A DNA stretch of 64,000 nt from Porodaedalea pini (lineage: Eukaryota > Basidiomycota > Agaricomycetes > Hymenochaetales > Hymenochaetaceae), in the NCBI GenBank assembly GCA_002794775.1, contig NBAY01000014.1:124001-188000 (forward strand). The letters run 5' to 3'. The notes beneath the pieces were generated by a model that ran no database searches, had not been told where the DNA came from, and saw only the letters and a list, made by a program, of their open reading frames with translations. The position numbers were made by a program, and so were the translations under genes. Shown piece after piece: positions 23,320 through 34,510 of the stretch. The stretch's first letter is position 1; every line of letters begins with the position of its first letter.

Positions 23320-24920
23320 ATGATCGTGTTGTCTTCCCCACCCGAGCGAGAGACATGGCAGGGTTTTATGGGTCGAACTCTTTTCAGAGTTGTCTTTGCG
23401 CTTGTGTTTTCACCATGGTTGGCCTGGGCGTCACTTCGTCTCGGTCGTCGATTACGTTTGCTCAAGAAACACCACGCACCGCGCTGGCAGGATCCTCACT
23501 TCAAGGTGGCAATGGTCTTCGCCATTCTGATCTCGCAGCTGGTCATAGCCTTCTACAGCGCCAAAGACGTTCCCCAAAATGTGTACCAATTCCTGGGCGT
23601 ACCCGTGGATGTGGACTACAAAGTAGCCAAGAAGGCCTTCGACAACCTAGTAAAAACAAAACATTCAGACCACGGAGAATTTGTCTCGTACTTCATTGCA
23701 ATGCAGGAGGCCTTGCGCACTATACGAGGTACAATAGCGAGGTCGCACCACGACTTGTAAATGCATGTTTTTCCTCCCGCTAGATACAACGAACTGACTT
23801 ATATGTTTAGCCTCGGATACACTCCTTCGCCACCTCCTGTCTCTTGCTATGCAAACGAAGCCAACACAATGCCACTGATGTGGGAAGATCCTCACTGTGG
23901 TTATGCAAGCGCCGTCATCGTGTCTGACTCCATCGGATTGCTCTTCGCTATCCTCCTGGCATTTGTGGATGGTCTTTTTTATTGGCTTCGGGTCCTTGTC
24001 GTCGTGCGTTGTCACAATCATAACATTTTCCGTACATTGTGCACTGATATTTTGTTCGTGTTGAAAGTTCTGGATCCCTCTTCTTGACTATAATCTGTTA
24101 CATGGTATTTTCGTTGTGTATCAACGGACACTTGATGGCGAGCTCATCTTCAGTGGCGTGCTTGCACGCACAGGCTGGACACCCTACCAACTTATGTTCT
24201 TTCTCTATGACCTGACGCCCTCTGTGATGTTTGCTATCGCGCTTACCTACTACATCTACGTCCCTAAGACGACACAGCTTTGGAGGACAGCCATCTTTGT
24301 GCAGGGACCACGCGAGGTGTTCGAACAGCATATGTGGTGGAGACATAGCAATCGCAGGCCGAGCATCCTGTTCTGGTGGTTCAAATCATATGTGCCGAAG
24401 TTGTGAGTTAGCAGGACTTTGTATCTGCGAGTTTATTACTGATGTCTCTGAAAGGAGCTATACAATCAAGCTTGGCGATGAGGCATATTTCGTTGTCTTC
24501 AAGTCTGAGCGCTTCGCCAAACTCGCGGTTTCGAAACATAGTCGCGCTTTGAATGCCTCTCTACGTTTCATATGGCCAATTGTGGGGCACGGCCAGATCC
24601 AGGCATTCAACATGGCGCTCAGGAAGCATGTGGCCAATGAAGAAGCCAAGCTCGTTACGAAGGATCTATCAAGGACGAAGAGAACGAAGATAAAAAAGCT
24701 CGTTATGGACACCCGTCGCTTTGCTCCTTACTCGAGCAAGGGACGCATACAAGAGGCTTCGAGCGGCTATGTTGTATTGACCGACATCCTGCTACTCAGT
24801 GCCGTTCCTGTCGACTTTCTTTCTCTCTATTATCTCGATTTTTCTGTCTTTTACAATTCCTTCGTCTCGTTTCAAGTCGGATTCGCTGCGTTATTATCCT
24901 TCATAATCAACGCCGCTTAG
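23320..24920 (+). CDS. multi-span membrane protein with degenerate J domain (spliced)
   Basis: Exon 1 (23320 or 23368 to about 23739) encodes a hydrophobic N-terminus (VVFALVFSPWLAW), a second span (VAMVFAILISQLVIAFY) and a J-like segment: VYQFLGVPVDVDYKVAKKAFDNL...H-S-D...F. The signature HPD loop reads HSD (CAT TCA GAC). A small intron ends CCCGCTAG at 23783. Exon 2 encodes YNELTYMFSLGY and a further span (IGLLFAILLAFVDGLFYWL); an intron lies roughly between 24040 and 24151. Exon 3 (MFFLYDLTPSVMFAIALTYY) ends at 24402, then intron 24403-24454 (GTGAGT...GAAAG), then exon 4 to the stop at 24920. The exon 2/3 border is uncertain. The likely location is an endomembrane. A J domain would recruit Hsp70, but the altered HPD argues against that activity. 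Confidence 0.55.
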
Positions 24921-25401
24921 CGTACTCTGCATTGAGCTACTGTACTGCGTCTCGTACATACACTATTTCTCTTTCTCTCATTCTTGAACCGTAGCTGTAC
25001 TCGTGCATCGGATTGTAAACTCTAGAATCCACATGTGAAACGACAATGCAGCCTGAGATCGGGTTGCATGTGTCGTGGTTTGTTTCTGCAGCTTAAATTC
25101 TATCGAGCCCAATGTGAAATGGATGTCTGACGCCGTGATTATTGCCTTCAATGAAAATGATGTCCTAGAGTGAGAGTGAATGCGAAAGAAAAAAGCGGAA
25201 CTCCCTGACTCTGAATGGTAAGATTCCTCTCGGGCCGGCCAAGCCACTTATTCCCGCCTACAATTTGACGCAGGAAAGGTCTATTTAGGTATTCGAAATC
25301 GGCGACAAGCAAGGCCCCCGCAGATCTCATCTAGCGCCGAAGCTCCGGTATGAGAACTGCTGGAATGCGATATACCGCTGAACAGCATCAATCTGGATGG
25401 T
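24921..25401. other. intergenic, nothing recognised
   Basis: This is a 481 bp gap between the convergent 3' ends of the J-like gene and the monooxygenase. Short open frames only. Confidence 0.4.
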
Positions 25402-27102
25402 TCAGATCTTGCCAGCAACTCGATCCTCGAACATCCTGATAGCCCTCTCGTTATCATCCTCAATACCTGTCGTCCACGTCCACTTCCAATTCTCCACCGC
25501 CACGTGTCCAATCTCCCTCAGCTTCCTCGCATCCACCGCTCCAATATCCAGATTCGCAAAACGGGAGTCTGCAAACTCGTACAGCATCCCATTCAGACGA
25601 GAAAGACGTCGAACATCATTCCCACGAGGCAGACGCTCCGCCTCATACACCTTGAGAGCCTCGCGAAGGGTGTCGATCGTGGTGAGCGGGTGTGCAAGGA
25701 GGGCCGAGAGGACGTAGGCATCCTCGATAGCTTGATCTGCACAGGAGCCTTGATGTGGAGTCATAGCGTGGGCTGCATCTCCCGTGAGAGCGACGTGACC
25801 ATGAACATTTATCGGGAGGCCCTTGAGAACGTTGACGACCCAGCGAGAAGGTTTTTCCATGCACTATGCAGCATACAGTCAACGCAGGGTCGTGTGAAGG
25901 AGATCGCTTACGTACCTGCAGGATTTGCTGCACTTCGTCCTCCCAGCCGACATACTGTTCAAGGAGCTCCTTCTGGGTTCTCGACCGTTTTGCCCTCGAA
26001 GATGGTGCCGTCTTTCTCGGGCCAAGAACAGAATGCGACAACATTGATCAGACGGCCTTTCTAAATGGGAAGCACTATGAGATGCTACGCAAAGTTCATG
26101 AAAAGCTGTCAAAAGGAGCTAATTGAATCGATGTGCCTTATTTTTTCCCATATACTGCAAAAAAAAAGGCACGTATCAGCGGTCGGGACCAATGGACTCG
26201 ATGAAGTTCCACTGACGTTCTGAGGTGTATGTATAGCCCTGTGGTTTGAGTTCAGTTTTTCGAGTTTTTCGCGAGGTATCACACCCCGATAGGCAACACT
26301 GCCGCTCCAGACAGGATCCACCATTCCACGGAGCGTCTCAGCTGCTTTCTTCCCTTCCTCGCCATCGCTTGCCTCGGCATCCCGCGCCGCGAGTTCATAC
26401 ATCGTGTGGCGCGTCGCAGAAAGATGCCGTCGCAGCCCATGAGAACATCATATGTCGCAATCGACCCGTCTTTGAACGATAAAGTTATCGGAGACCTTGA
26501 AGAACTCTCGGACGCAAGAGTGTAGGAGGTGAGACGCTTCGAGAAGTACGTCTTTGTGGTCTTCGGGTCAAGCTGGCTGGCAAGTGCATTAAGAAAATCA
26601 GCGCGGTGAAAAGCAAGGAGCCCCACTGCAAGATATAGTTAGTATCAGCACGTGAATCGATAAAACGAACATACTCGGAACGATCATGTCATAGAATGAG
26701 ACACCCTTCGCTTGATCGGACTTGCGCATCTCAAAAACAGGTTCTTCGGAAACTAAGTACCAGGCAACATGCATTTGTAGGATAAAAGGCTTACGAGGTT
26801 TATCTTCCGAGCTAGGGATCTCAACGAGTTTCCCAAGCTCTTCCTAAAGACCCAGACTTTTCATCGCCCGCCAAGGCCTGCGCCACATACCGACACCAGC
26901 ACAAATTTCAGTGAACTCATGCGCAGCTTCGTAAATGTCGACACGGATGTCTTTCTTCTCTGAAGAAAAGCGAGAGAGCGCGACCGCGGTTGTCAGACCG
27001 GCAATGCCGCCACCGCTACAGAGCGAGTTAGCAAGGCAAAGACGAGATACAAAGAGCAGTCTTCAATCACCAGACTGCCACAGTAAATTTCGGAGAAGCC
27101 AT
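25402..27102 (-). pseudogene. FAD-dependent monooxygenase (salicylate hydroxylase-like), frameshifted
   Basis: The start is ATG at 27102; exon 1 is 32 bp (MASPKFTVAV), then intron 27016-27070, then GGGIAGLTTAVAL, giving the GXGXXG dinucleotide fold. EICAGVGMWRRPW follows. Later come HRADFLNALASQL, the GCDGI motif, DPVWSGSVAYRGVIPREKLE, and the second FAD motif GDAAHAMTPHQGSCADQAIEDA. The C-terminus reads VENWKWTWTTGIEDDNERAI and stops at 25402. The family hydroxylates aromatic or related substrates with NAD(P)H and FAD. Two lesions are visible: a TAG after MKSLGL near 26850, and a one-base loss after GCDGI near 26420 that throws the frame before MYELAARDAEAS. Length and intron style are otherwise normal. 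It is probably a recent pseudogene; sequencing error is the alternative. Confidence 0.75.
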
Positions 27103-27626
27103 CGTTGAGCAGGAGTTGGTTCTTGTACGTGAGTGACGATGTAGGTGGGTTTGGTGATTGTCGAGTCCCTCGAAGGCTTTTGAACGCCTCTATGGAAACC
27201 AACTGTTGGGGTCGGAGCGGCTCCGCCTTGCGGCTCTTATCAAAATCATCAGTCAGTGTGAACGTCCCTCCGCATCATCTGCTGCTAGTTGAGCAAGGTG
27301 CTTGACTTTGAGGATTAGACTGCTCACGGTTACTTCGTCCGATGGCACGCGGATAACCTTCATCCAATAATATATCACGACTTTTAATAATGCTGAATAT
27401 TAATGAGGACAGCCTTTGGTTTGGACGATCGAGACGTACGGAAAGCGTGAGCAGCGCATGTGAACAATCAAATCTGTGTTCAAGTTGCTGTTCGAACGAC
27501 GCGTCTTATGTACAGTACTGGGGCTCGTGGGAAGTGATTCCCACTGCTGGCTCCTTTATAGATTCTTGTCAGTCTTATTCTACAACACACAATTTCCTAG
27601 GAATAAATAAAATGGTATAACAAAAC
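27103..27626. other. upstream of the monooxygenase, nothing recognised
   Basis: About 520 bp without a supported gene. It presumably contains the monooxygenase promoter; no clear TATA box is assigned. Confidence 0.35.
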
Positions 27627-27729
27627 TATAGATTAGAAGAATAAATGAAAGTAAAGCTGACCTTTGAGTTATGCACCACAAGCATTGGATCTCTACTTGT
27701 TGCTAGCCCTGAGCACCTATTCTCAGTGG

Positions 27730-28344
27730 TAATGTTCCGACCGTATTCATAGGCATACGGATACGGCACGTCCGTATATGGGTACGGCCATATGCATATG
27801 AGTTTCTGGAATGACAAAATGTGGTCGTATAGTATATGGCCGTAACCCGTATTGAGGAGAAGAAAATCCCCATATACGCAGCATATGACCGTATACTACA
27901 CCCTTAACTTACTACATATATAGGTCTCAAGCCCCTTGCGAAGCCTGCTTCAACTGATTTGGGTGCACAAATTAATATAGAAGCCGACTTCTGGCGAGTC
28001 TCCAAGTCAAGAAGCTCAGGCTCCTTGGTCCCCAGCAAGCCGCCCGACCTCAACTTGTTGATGTGTGCTTTCATCCTGGCCATTTTCAGCTGCTTTTGGT
28101 ACTAACTGGTTTATGTTATGACTTATACATATCAAGAAGTAAGGTGTGTCTTTACTACAAAGAATTCAGAGTGATTTTTTGTCTTAATCATCTCTCTCAC
28201 ATCCAGTGTTATCTACCACCTTGTTTATGCATATATGGCACAGCCATATGCATATGAGCTCTGGAAACCTGGAATATATGGCCATATCTGTATACATAGT
28301 CAAAAATATGGTCATATGTGTATATGCATACAGTCAGAACACTA
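27730..28344. mobile_element. hAT-like MITE, about 615 bp
   Basis: The terminal inverted repeat is TARTGTTCYGACYGTAT (17 bp, left TAATGTTCC..., right complement TAGTGTTCT...). TCAGTGG occurs at 27723-27729 and at 28349-28355, four bases past the right end, while the paralogous empty site (near 29025) has TCAATGG once. Inside, GGCCATATG / CATATGGCC-type subterminal motifs are dense at both ends. It has no coding capacity. The TAGTG start and the 7-8 bp duplication fit hAT. Confidence 0.7.
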
Positions 28345-28559
28345 TGAGTCAGTGGATGACAGGTAAGTGGTAGCTGGATGTCAGCAAGTAAGGAGGAGGA
28401 GGAGTGGCAACAAATATTTTCTTATTAGGAGTGTAGGCAAACAAAGTTGCTGAAAAGGGTGAACCAAAAGCAAACCAGTGTTCACAGCCAAAAGATATAT
28501 GCACTGAATAGTAGGAGGAGTCTATCTGATGCACTATGATTGACATATAATCAGCATCC

Positions 28560-28860
28560 TTCACATCATAGCACAGTGGTTGAGCATCATGCCTAAAAAC
28601 AGACCCAGATTAGGGATCTGATGTCAAGTACTCATAACAGCTTTGAGCTTGCAAGTCATGGATATGAATTTATTTTGATGAATGGCCAGTACTAGTGTTG
28701 GTGTGTACATTAGGCAATGAGAAAAAAGACATAAGGAAAGACAAAAAAAAAAATGCACCCTTGAGAGATTGAACCGGTTGTACCGCCGTAGCAATCCATT
28801 TGATCCCGTTCTAATCACCCATATTAACTGCTAGACCACTAGTGACCTTAAAAGAATTCT
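28560..28860 (-). repeat. tRNA-derived SINE-like fragment
   Basis: On the minus strand (about 28855 to 28740) the sequence has TGGTCTAGCAGTTAA (box A-like) and, about 50 bp on, CCGGTTCAATCTC (box B-like), ending in a run of T. A second box-A-like GTGGTTGAGCATC lies on the plus strand at 28576. It does not fold as a normal tRNA by eye. It could be a decayed tRNA instead. Confidence 0.3.
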
Positions 28861-29229
28861 GTACATTTTGTCTTACATTGCACTATTTACCGGAGAGTAA
28901 TAAAAAAGATACCACAACAGAATATATAGTTTAGAAGAATAAATGAAAACAAAGCTGACCTTCGAGTTATTACGCGCCACAGGCATTAGATCTCTACTCG
29001 TTGCTGACCCTGAGCACCTATTTTCAATGGATGACAGGCAAGCGGAGATGGATGTTCGCGAGTAAGCGACGTCGTGATATCAATGAGAGACATATCGACA
29101 TTGTTAATTAGTGTGCTCTTCTCGTTTGTCAATGACGGTGCGAGGTGGGAGGAGCAGCAGCAACAAATACCAGGAGCGTGAGGCGGTGAACCAAAAGCAA
29201 ACCAATGTACGCCGTCAACGATGTCTTCA

Positions 29230-29622
29230 TTAGAGGCTTGTCGACATGGGCTGAGTCTTCAGAGGTGAAATTGTTCTACTGACCGTTGTTCCGAGTTCTT
29301 TGCGGCAGCCGGTATCCCTCAGCCCCCTTGTCAGCCCTCCCGCCCTGCCACAACCTGATACCCAATCAGCGCTACGATGTCCACCTGTACAAACTGTGTT
29401 CATCATACCGTGTGGTCCCTGCATAATAGCTGTGAAGGCAACACGATGATGGTATTCATAGGTGTTGGTGCTGCTCAGATGCCACAATCGAATTGAAAAC
29501 AACACTGGCTTAGGATCTCCAGATAACGGGTCACACTGATTCTTGAACCTAAGAGACCAAATTGCTGATATAGCTGTGGATAGTTCGAAGAGTAACCACG
29601 AGCAGCTGAAGGTGGATGCCAT
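29230..29622 (-). CDS. unassigned open frame, 130 codons
   Basis: The frame starts MASTFSCSWLLFE. I recognise no family. The C-terminal third is Arg/Gly/Thr-rich, typical of chance translation. It is listed only because it is the longest frame between the repeat and the monooxygenase fragment. Confidence 0.15.
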   Translation of the reverse strand: MASTFSCSWLLFELSTAISAIWSLRFKNQCDPLSGDPKPVLFSIRLWHLSSTNTYEYHHRVAFTAIMQGPHGMMNTVCTGGHRSADWVSGCGRAGGLTRGLRDTGCRKELGTTVSRTISPLKTQPMSTSL

Positions 29623-29856
29623 CGGCAGTCACGCAGAATGACGAAGACGCGTCGCTCAGTCTAAATCACGGGTTCACCATTTGAAAAAATCTATGCAAGT
29701 GCACTCGATGAACAAGACCCACTTCAAGAAGCAGAAGTATATTTACCTGGATGAGCTTTACATAAGGGGGATGCCATGTGCTTATTATGGTACGTATATG
29801 CAACGGACACAGTCAACGCCTGCCGCGGATGATTTGAGCAGGTAGGCGCAGCACAG

Positions 29857-30248
29857 CTAAAGACCGCTGAATGGCATCAACTTGGATGGTTCAAGTCTTA
29901 ACAGCAACCCGCCCCTCGAGAACATCCTGATAGCCCTCTCGTTATCATCCTCAATATCTGTCGTCCACGTCCACTTCCAATTCTCCACCACCGCATGTCC
30001 AATCTCCCTCAGCTTCCTCGCATCCACTTCGTTCAATTTGCCTTCCTCCACCTCTCCAAGGTCCAGATTCGCAAAGCGAGGGTCTGCGAACTCATACATC
30101 TTCCCATTCAGACGAGAAAGACGTTGAACATAGTTCCCATGAGGCAGACGCTCCGCCTCATACACCTTGAGAGCCTCGTGAAGGGTGTCGAGCGTGGTGA
30201 GCGGGTGTGCAAGGAGGGCCGAGAGGACGTAGGCATCCTCGATAGCTA
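29857..30248 (-). pseudogene. 3' fragment of a second FAD monooxygenase
   Basis: It aligns with the C-terminal ~125 residues of the gene at 25402 (YEAERLPHGNYVQRLSRLNG; VVENWKWTWTTDIEDDNERA), with a small LGEVEEGKLNEV insertion relative to it. Similarity stops at 30248 inside the helix after the second FAD motif, where OPT-transporter sequence begins. It is therefore a truncated paralog joined to another broken gene by rearrangement. Confidence 0.75.
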
Positions 30249-32070
30249 TAGAAGAATTCTCAATCTAAATTTTGGAAGGGGGCCCGATGTGCGTGAACTC
30301 ACCATTCCGGAACCTGACGATACTGGCTCATCAAGTGCGCGTGGATGTCCGGTTGCTCGTGTAGTGCGCGGCACGCCTGTATCCAGATTTGCTTGCGGTA
30401 ATATAAGAATGCATGGATGATAGTTGACGTGATCACCGCAAAGCATAACCCGTAGCTGACTGCGAATGTCGTGGAGAGGAAAAGGGGGCTGTAGCTGCGA
30501 TATTTGTCGATATCGAAGGTCGTCTGCTCGGACAGGATCAAAGTCACATTACAAGGTGCGCCAGTATTATCGGATGATCCACTGGAAAGAATTGGCATGT
30601 ATTGGCTGAACCATGCATTTTTATACTAAGATAACTTCGATGTTAGGATTCCTGAGTATCAACGAGAAGGATCATTAACTCACATAGAGGACAGGGGTCA
30701 AAAACCAAAAGAAGAAGAGGAAACGGCAAAGATGTTTACCTCGGCCCACCACGGCGTTGCAAGTCTTTTTGATGCAATTAGCTTCAACAGGACGCAGCGA
30801 GTATCTGATACTTACGGCGAGCCGATGAAAGCAATCTGAGCCTAGTCAAAGGTCAGAACGCTCATCCCCAGTCCGCTCGAGTAACCGAAGAGCTGATTGA
30901 TTTTCTGCTATACGAAATAGTTCAGATCAGTATAGACACAATGTGCAAGCCGCGGAAATATCTTACTGTATTATCCGGTGCAATCCAACACACCCAAGAG
31001 AAGAATGAGAGAGTAGTGAAAATATATCCGGGAAAGAAGTCTATCCGTGTAGAACCGTATATCAACATCAATTGAGAAGAAAGAGCGCAAAATAAGATGA
31101 TCAGCATACTTCGACTTGAAACGCGATCACAAGAAAGAAGACGTACAATAACATGTTCCACCAGTGAAAACATAGACGAAGAACCGTTCACGGGAGATGC
31201 CACCGCGTGAACCCATCCCACTGTAATGTTACGAGTGGAGCGTGTTGAACAATGCGCATAGTACCAGGTTCGCGAGCAAACTAAAAACAATGCAAGACTA
31301 AGTGCTGATACACGCATCAGACAGCAATAAAACTCACTCATTGATGGTGGGGAGACGAGGAATCGCTTTACTATGCCGCCAATGGAGAATCCAATGAGCT
31401 GTGTCGACATGACCATCAACCACTGGTACATGAAACTATAAGTCTGGTTGTAGTAGACGCGCTGTACAGCGATAATATCTGTCTGTATCAATGTAGCTTA
31501 GTTGTGTGCATATGCTATAGCTGAATAGAAAACAGAACACACCGCATAAGTACTTTGGGCGCCGACGCCAGCCATAATTGTGACTAAGACATGCTCTTTC
31601 ACGGTAAAAGGCCCCGGGTTGATAACTATGCCGAAACAGACCATCGCGGTAGTAAGGCAGACCATGCTCGTCCTAGTGGGTATGCGAGAAGCTGAGCAAC
31701 TGGCTAAAAGAATGCCGCCATGGTTCGATATGTGACTAACAAATCTGATGTAAGGAGTACATACCGATAATACCGTAACGGCCGGAAACCTTAACAAGAG
31801 TTAGCAAATCTCAAACGCAGTAAAAGCAGTGAAAGCCATGATTACCTGAAGAACAGCAGCTGGTTAATTCCGGGCAGTACGATTGCCCAGGCAGTCCCTA
31901 GGACCCACGCGCGGAATGTGCTACAGGAATAGAAGGATTATCGGTGTTTGCGACTGCAGAGCGAACTTCTGGATACGGAGAATCGTCATCCAGACCAACG
32001 GCATTCTTATCGATATTTGGGTCGCCAAATGCATCAAGATCCCGGATAGCCTGTTGTTCACGTAAAAATA
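30249..32070 (-). pseudogene. OPT-family oligopeptide transporter, C-terminal half missing
   Basis: Read leftwards from about 32070: DSPYPEVRSAVANTD, a TFRAWVLGTAWAIVLPGINQ segment (about 31918-31850), PGPFTVKEHVLVTIMAGVGA (31650-31560), YNQTYSFMYQWLMVMSTQLI then SIGGIVKRFLVSPPSM (31480-31345), FFPGYIFTTLSFFSWVCWIAP, and YSPLFLSTTFAVSYGLCFAV followed by HAHLMSQYRQVPEW (to 30298). These are hallmarks of fungal OPT proton-coupled oligopeptide/siderophore-type transporters of the plasma membrane. Many 50-60 bp introns separate the blocks. After VPEW, where several hundred residues with more membrane spans should follow, the sequence joins the monooxygenase fragment. The gene is truncated and probably non-functional. 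Confidence 0.75.
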
Positions 32071-33239
32071 TGAAATTTCAATCGAAAAATGGTACACACA
32101 ACTGCAGCATCAGTTTGTCAGCAAGTCGACCCGGACATATGTTTCATCTAATAAGAAAACGGACCAATGCTTTCTTCGGCATCCTCTTTCGGGGGGGGGG
32201 GGGGGGGGGTCGGGGCTGTGACTTATAGATTCATGGCGCCGCTTCTCCTCGTTGAGGTCAACAACGTACAAAGACTTACTGCCCTTTTCAGAAGTATTGT
32301 CACACATCAAATTCATGTGGTTTTGACGCGTCTTGCGGCATAACTGCCAAAATTCGAGTAAATGACAATTTACTGTGTCAATTCCTCACGATACATGTTC
32401 ATTAAGCACTCAAAAAAATGTACTTGCTCATCCAAATCTGAATCTGTAAAAATATCCGAGGTTAGATGAATTTTTTTGTCAAAATAAGTCAAACAATGTC
32501 GACCAGCCCTGTTTCAACACCTCACCCTCACTATATGCAAAAATCATACCCCTTTCCTCTCATCCCGTAATTTTTTTTTTCTCACCTGTAAATTAGGTTC
32601 ACATGTATGGCAATCCCGTGCATAAGTTTGGTGTCATTCTGTGCACTATTTGTGGTGTAATGGGGATGTTTCTGTTCTTCGGACACCTGCTCTCACCCGG
32701 GTTTGGACAGTCCATTTCATACAGCTCTGCCAATTTGACAGGTAAAAATACAAAACTTCTTGCACTACATAGACAATCCTATCTACTACAGCCTGGGTTA
32801 TTTGGGGGCCCCTCTGCCTTGATTTGACACTGTAGTGGTAATTTATTTTCAACCTGCGTGCTGTAGCACCATGTGCCACCTGCACATCTGAAGTATAGAA
32901 GTTGGGAACAATGTGTTGCTTCATAAGTACTACTCCATCTCAAGAAGAGATGGCCACAGACATCTCACCAGCATACCAGGTGAGCGTATCTGCCGTGCAG
33001 GACCACTAGTAGATACACAAGTGTATGTTCATGCAAACAGACTCGAAGACGTCCTTTCAGATCCAGAACAGCAACAGCTGGCAGCCTCTTCTTGGTCAAG
33101 AGCAAGGCATAACCATTGTCACCCACAGTCTAGACAGAAGAGCAGATGGCTTTGCTGAAGAGAGGTTGGCGTGCTACAATGGTCAGCAGTATATGCAGAT
33201 TAGGGGTTGGCACGTGAACACATTCACCACGAAAACACC
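32071..33239. other. gap with 19-G homopolymer; no supported gene
   Basis: This contains a run of 19 G at 32191-32209 and AT-rich, T-run-rich spacer sequence. Open frames at 32603-33158 are short and unrecognised; part of 32900-33240 may be the decayed 5' end of the Tc1-like element that follows. Confidence 0.35.
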
Positions 33240-34510
33240 CTTCTCTCCCACCATGATGACATGTGGCAATGCCCTCTCAAACAATGTGCAATCCATTCTC
33301 TTCAAGCTGCACCAATCCAATGAGTTCACCATGGACCATCTTTCTGTGTTGATGGACATCAATCGTTGAACAATCTATCAGATCATAAAAGACTGGGAGG
33401 CTACTGGGGGTGTCAAGAGAGATGGAAAGAGAACTGGCCAGCCAAGGCTGTTGGACTATCTAGATGTACAGGTGAGGTGTAGTGTGCCAGTACTGACAGA
33501 CATTGATCATCAGGATTCCATTTGCCACCAGTATCTCCTCAGTTCAGTTGATCAACGCAGGGACCTATTCCTTGATGAGCTGAGGCAGAAGCTCGGCACA
33601 TCTTCTGGTAAATACGTTTCAGACTCTATGATATGGAGGACACTGGAACAGGCTGGATTCACTATGAAAAGGGTATTGTCTTTTGTTTTCAACTAGTCAA
33701 GCCCAAATCCAACCTGGTCAAAGATTTCAAAGAAGGCACACGAATGCAGCGAGACTGTACAAATACAATATCATCTCAAAATCAGTGAGAAATACAAAGC
33801 TGAACAGCTTGTGTTTATTGATGAAAGTGCTTGCAACTGTTGCACTTTCTTGAGAAAAAAGGCATAGGCTTTATGCAGGCATCAAGCCAGCTGCAAACAG
33901 TTTTTCACCAGGGGAAAGAGGTATGCATAGTCCTGTCATACCTCAGGGTGTCATATGTCAAACTTCCTCCAGGTATTCAATCCTTCCAGCAATCTCTCTT
34001 GACGGAATGCTCAACTGCATCATCTTGGAAGGCTCATTCAATACAGAATCCTTTACTGCTTTCATTGCACATCTCCTCAATCATATGGAACCTTTTCCAG
34101 GACCGAACTCAGTCATTGTCATGGACAATTGTGCTATCCACAAGTCAAATGAAATTCATGAGTTGATCAAATCCAGGTGCAGTGCTTTTTCCTCCTGTGC
34201 ATTGCTCCAGCACTGATGCATTCTGTAATTGCATGTCTAGCAGCATGAAGCTTGAATTCCTTCCTGCATACTCTCCAGATTTCAATCCAATCAAATTGGC
34301 CTTCTCGCTACTCAAAACTCGACTTCGATGACTTGCCCTGCTGAAAAAAGGAGGAGATGTTGTGGTGTATGCACGGCTTTACGGAGAGATTATGTTGACT
34401 AGTGCAAATGACTGTTGAGCCTTCTACCAACACTGTGGGTATGTCCGCTGGCCCTGGTGCATAGCTACCCTCAATTCTCAAGTGAAATCCTCTGACAACA
34501 TGCTCAGGTG
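33240..34510 (+). pseudogene. Tc1/mariner-IS630-type DDE transposase relic
   Basis: The N-terminal helix-turn-helix-like part (SILFKLHQSNEFTMDHLSVL...TIYQIIKDWEATGGVKR) is followed by a paired-domain-like second half, then the DDE core: FIDESA (first Asp), SLDGMLNCIILEGSFNTESF, VIVMDNCAIH (second Asp), and after a short intron near 34176-34238 LEFLPAYSPDFNPIKLAFS, where family members normally have an acidic residue at the K. Several stops and frame changes are present, including after MDINR and around 33690-33840. The related fragment at 49609-50029 has the same Lys. It is inactive. Confidence 0.7.

Larger units (their letters stand above)
27627..29230. repeat. duplicated segment pair, first copy carrying a MITE
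   Basis: Sequence at 27627-27729 continuing at 28349-28500 matches 28924-29220. Both read TAGAAGAATAAATGAAA, AAGCTGACCTT, a GATCTCTACT(T/C)GTTGCT core, TGGATGACAGG and GGTGAACCAAAAGCAAACCA in order. The second copy has about 60 bp of extra sequence. It is an old dispersed repeat of unknown type; it served as the empty-site reference for the MITE at 27730. Confidence 0.6.

Noticed and set aside
26840..26895. A 49 bp GTATGT...TTTAG intron removing the TAG in the monooxygenase
   Set aside because: It would delete the conserved MWRRPW region, and joining the flanks gives an early out-of-frame stop.
29240..29300. Resemblance to the 18S rRNA GAGGTGAAATTCTTGG region
   Set aside because: Only about ten bases agree (GAGGTGAAATT) and the flanks do not match rRNA.
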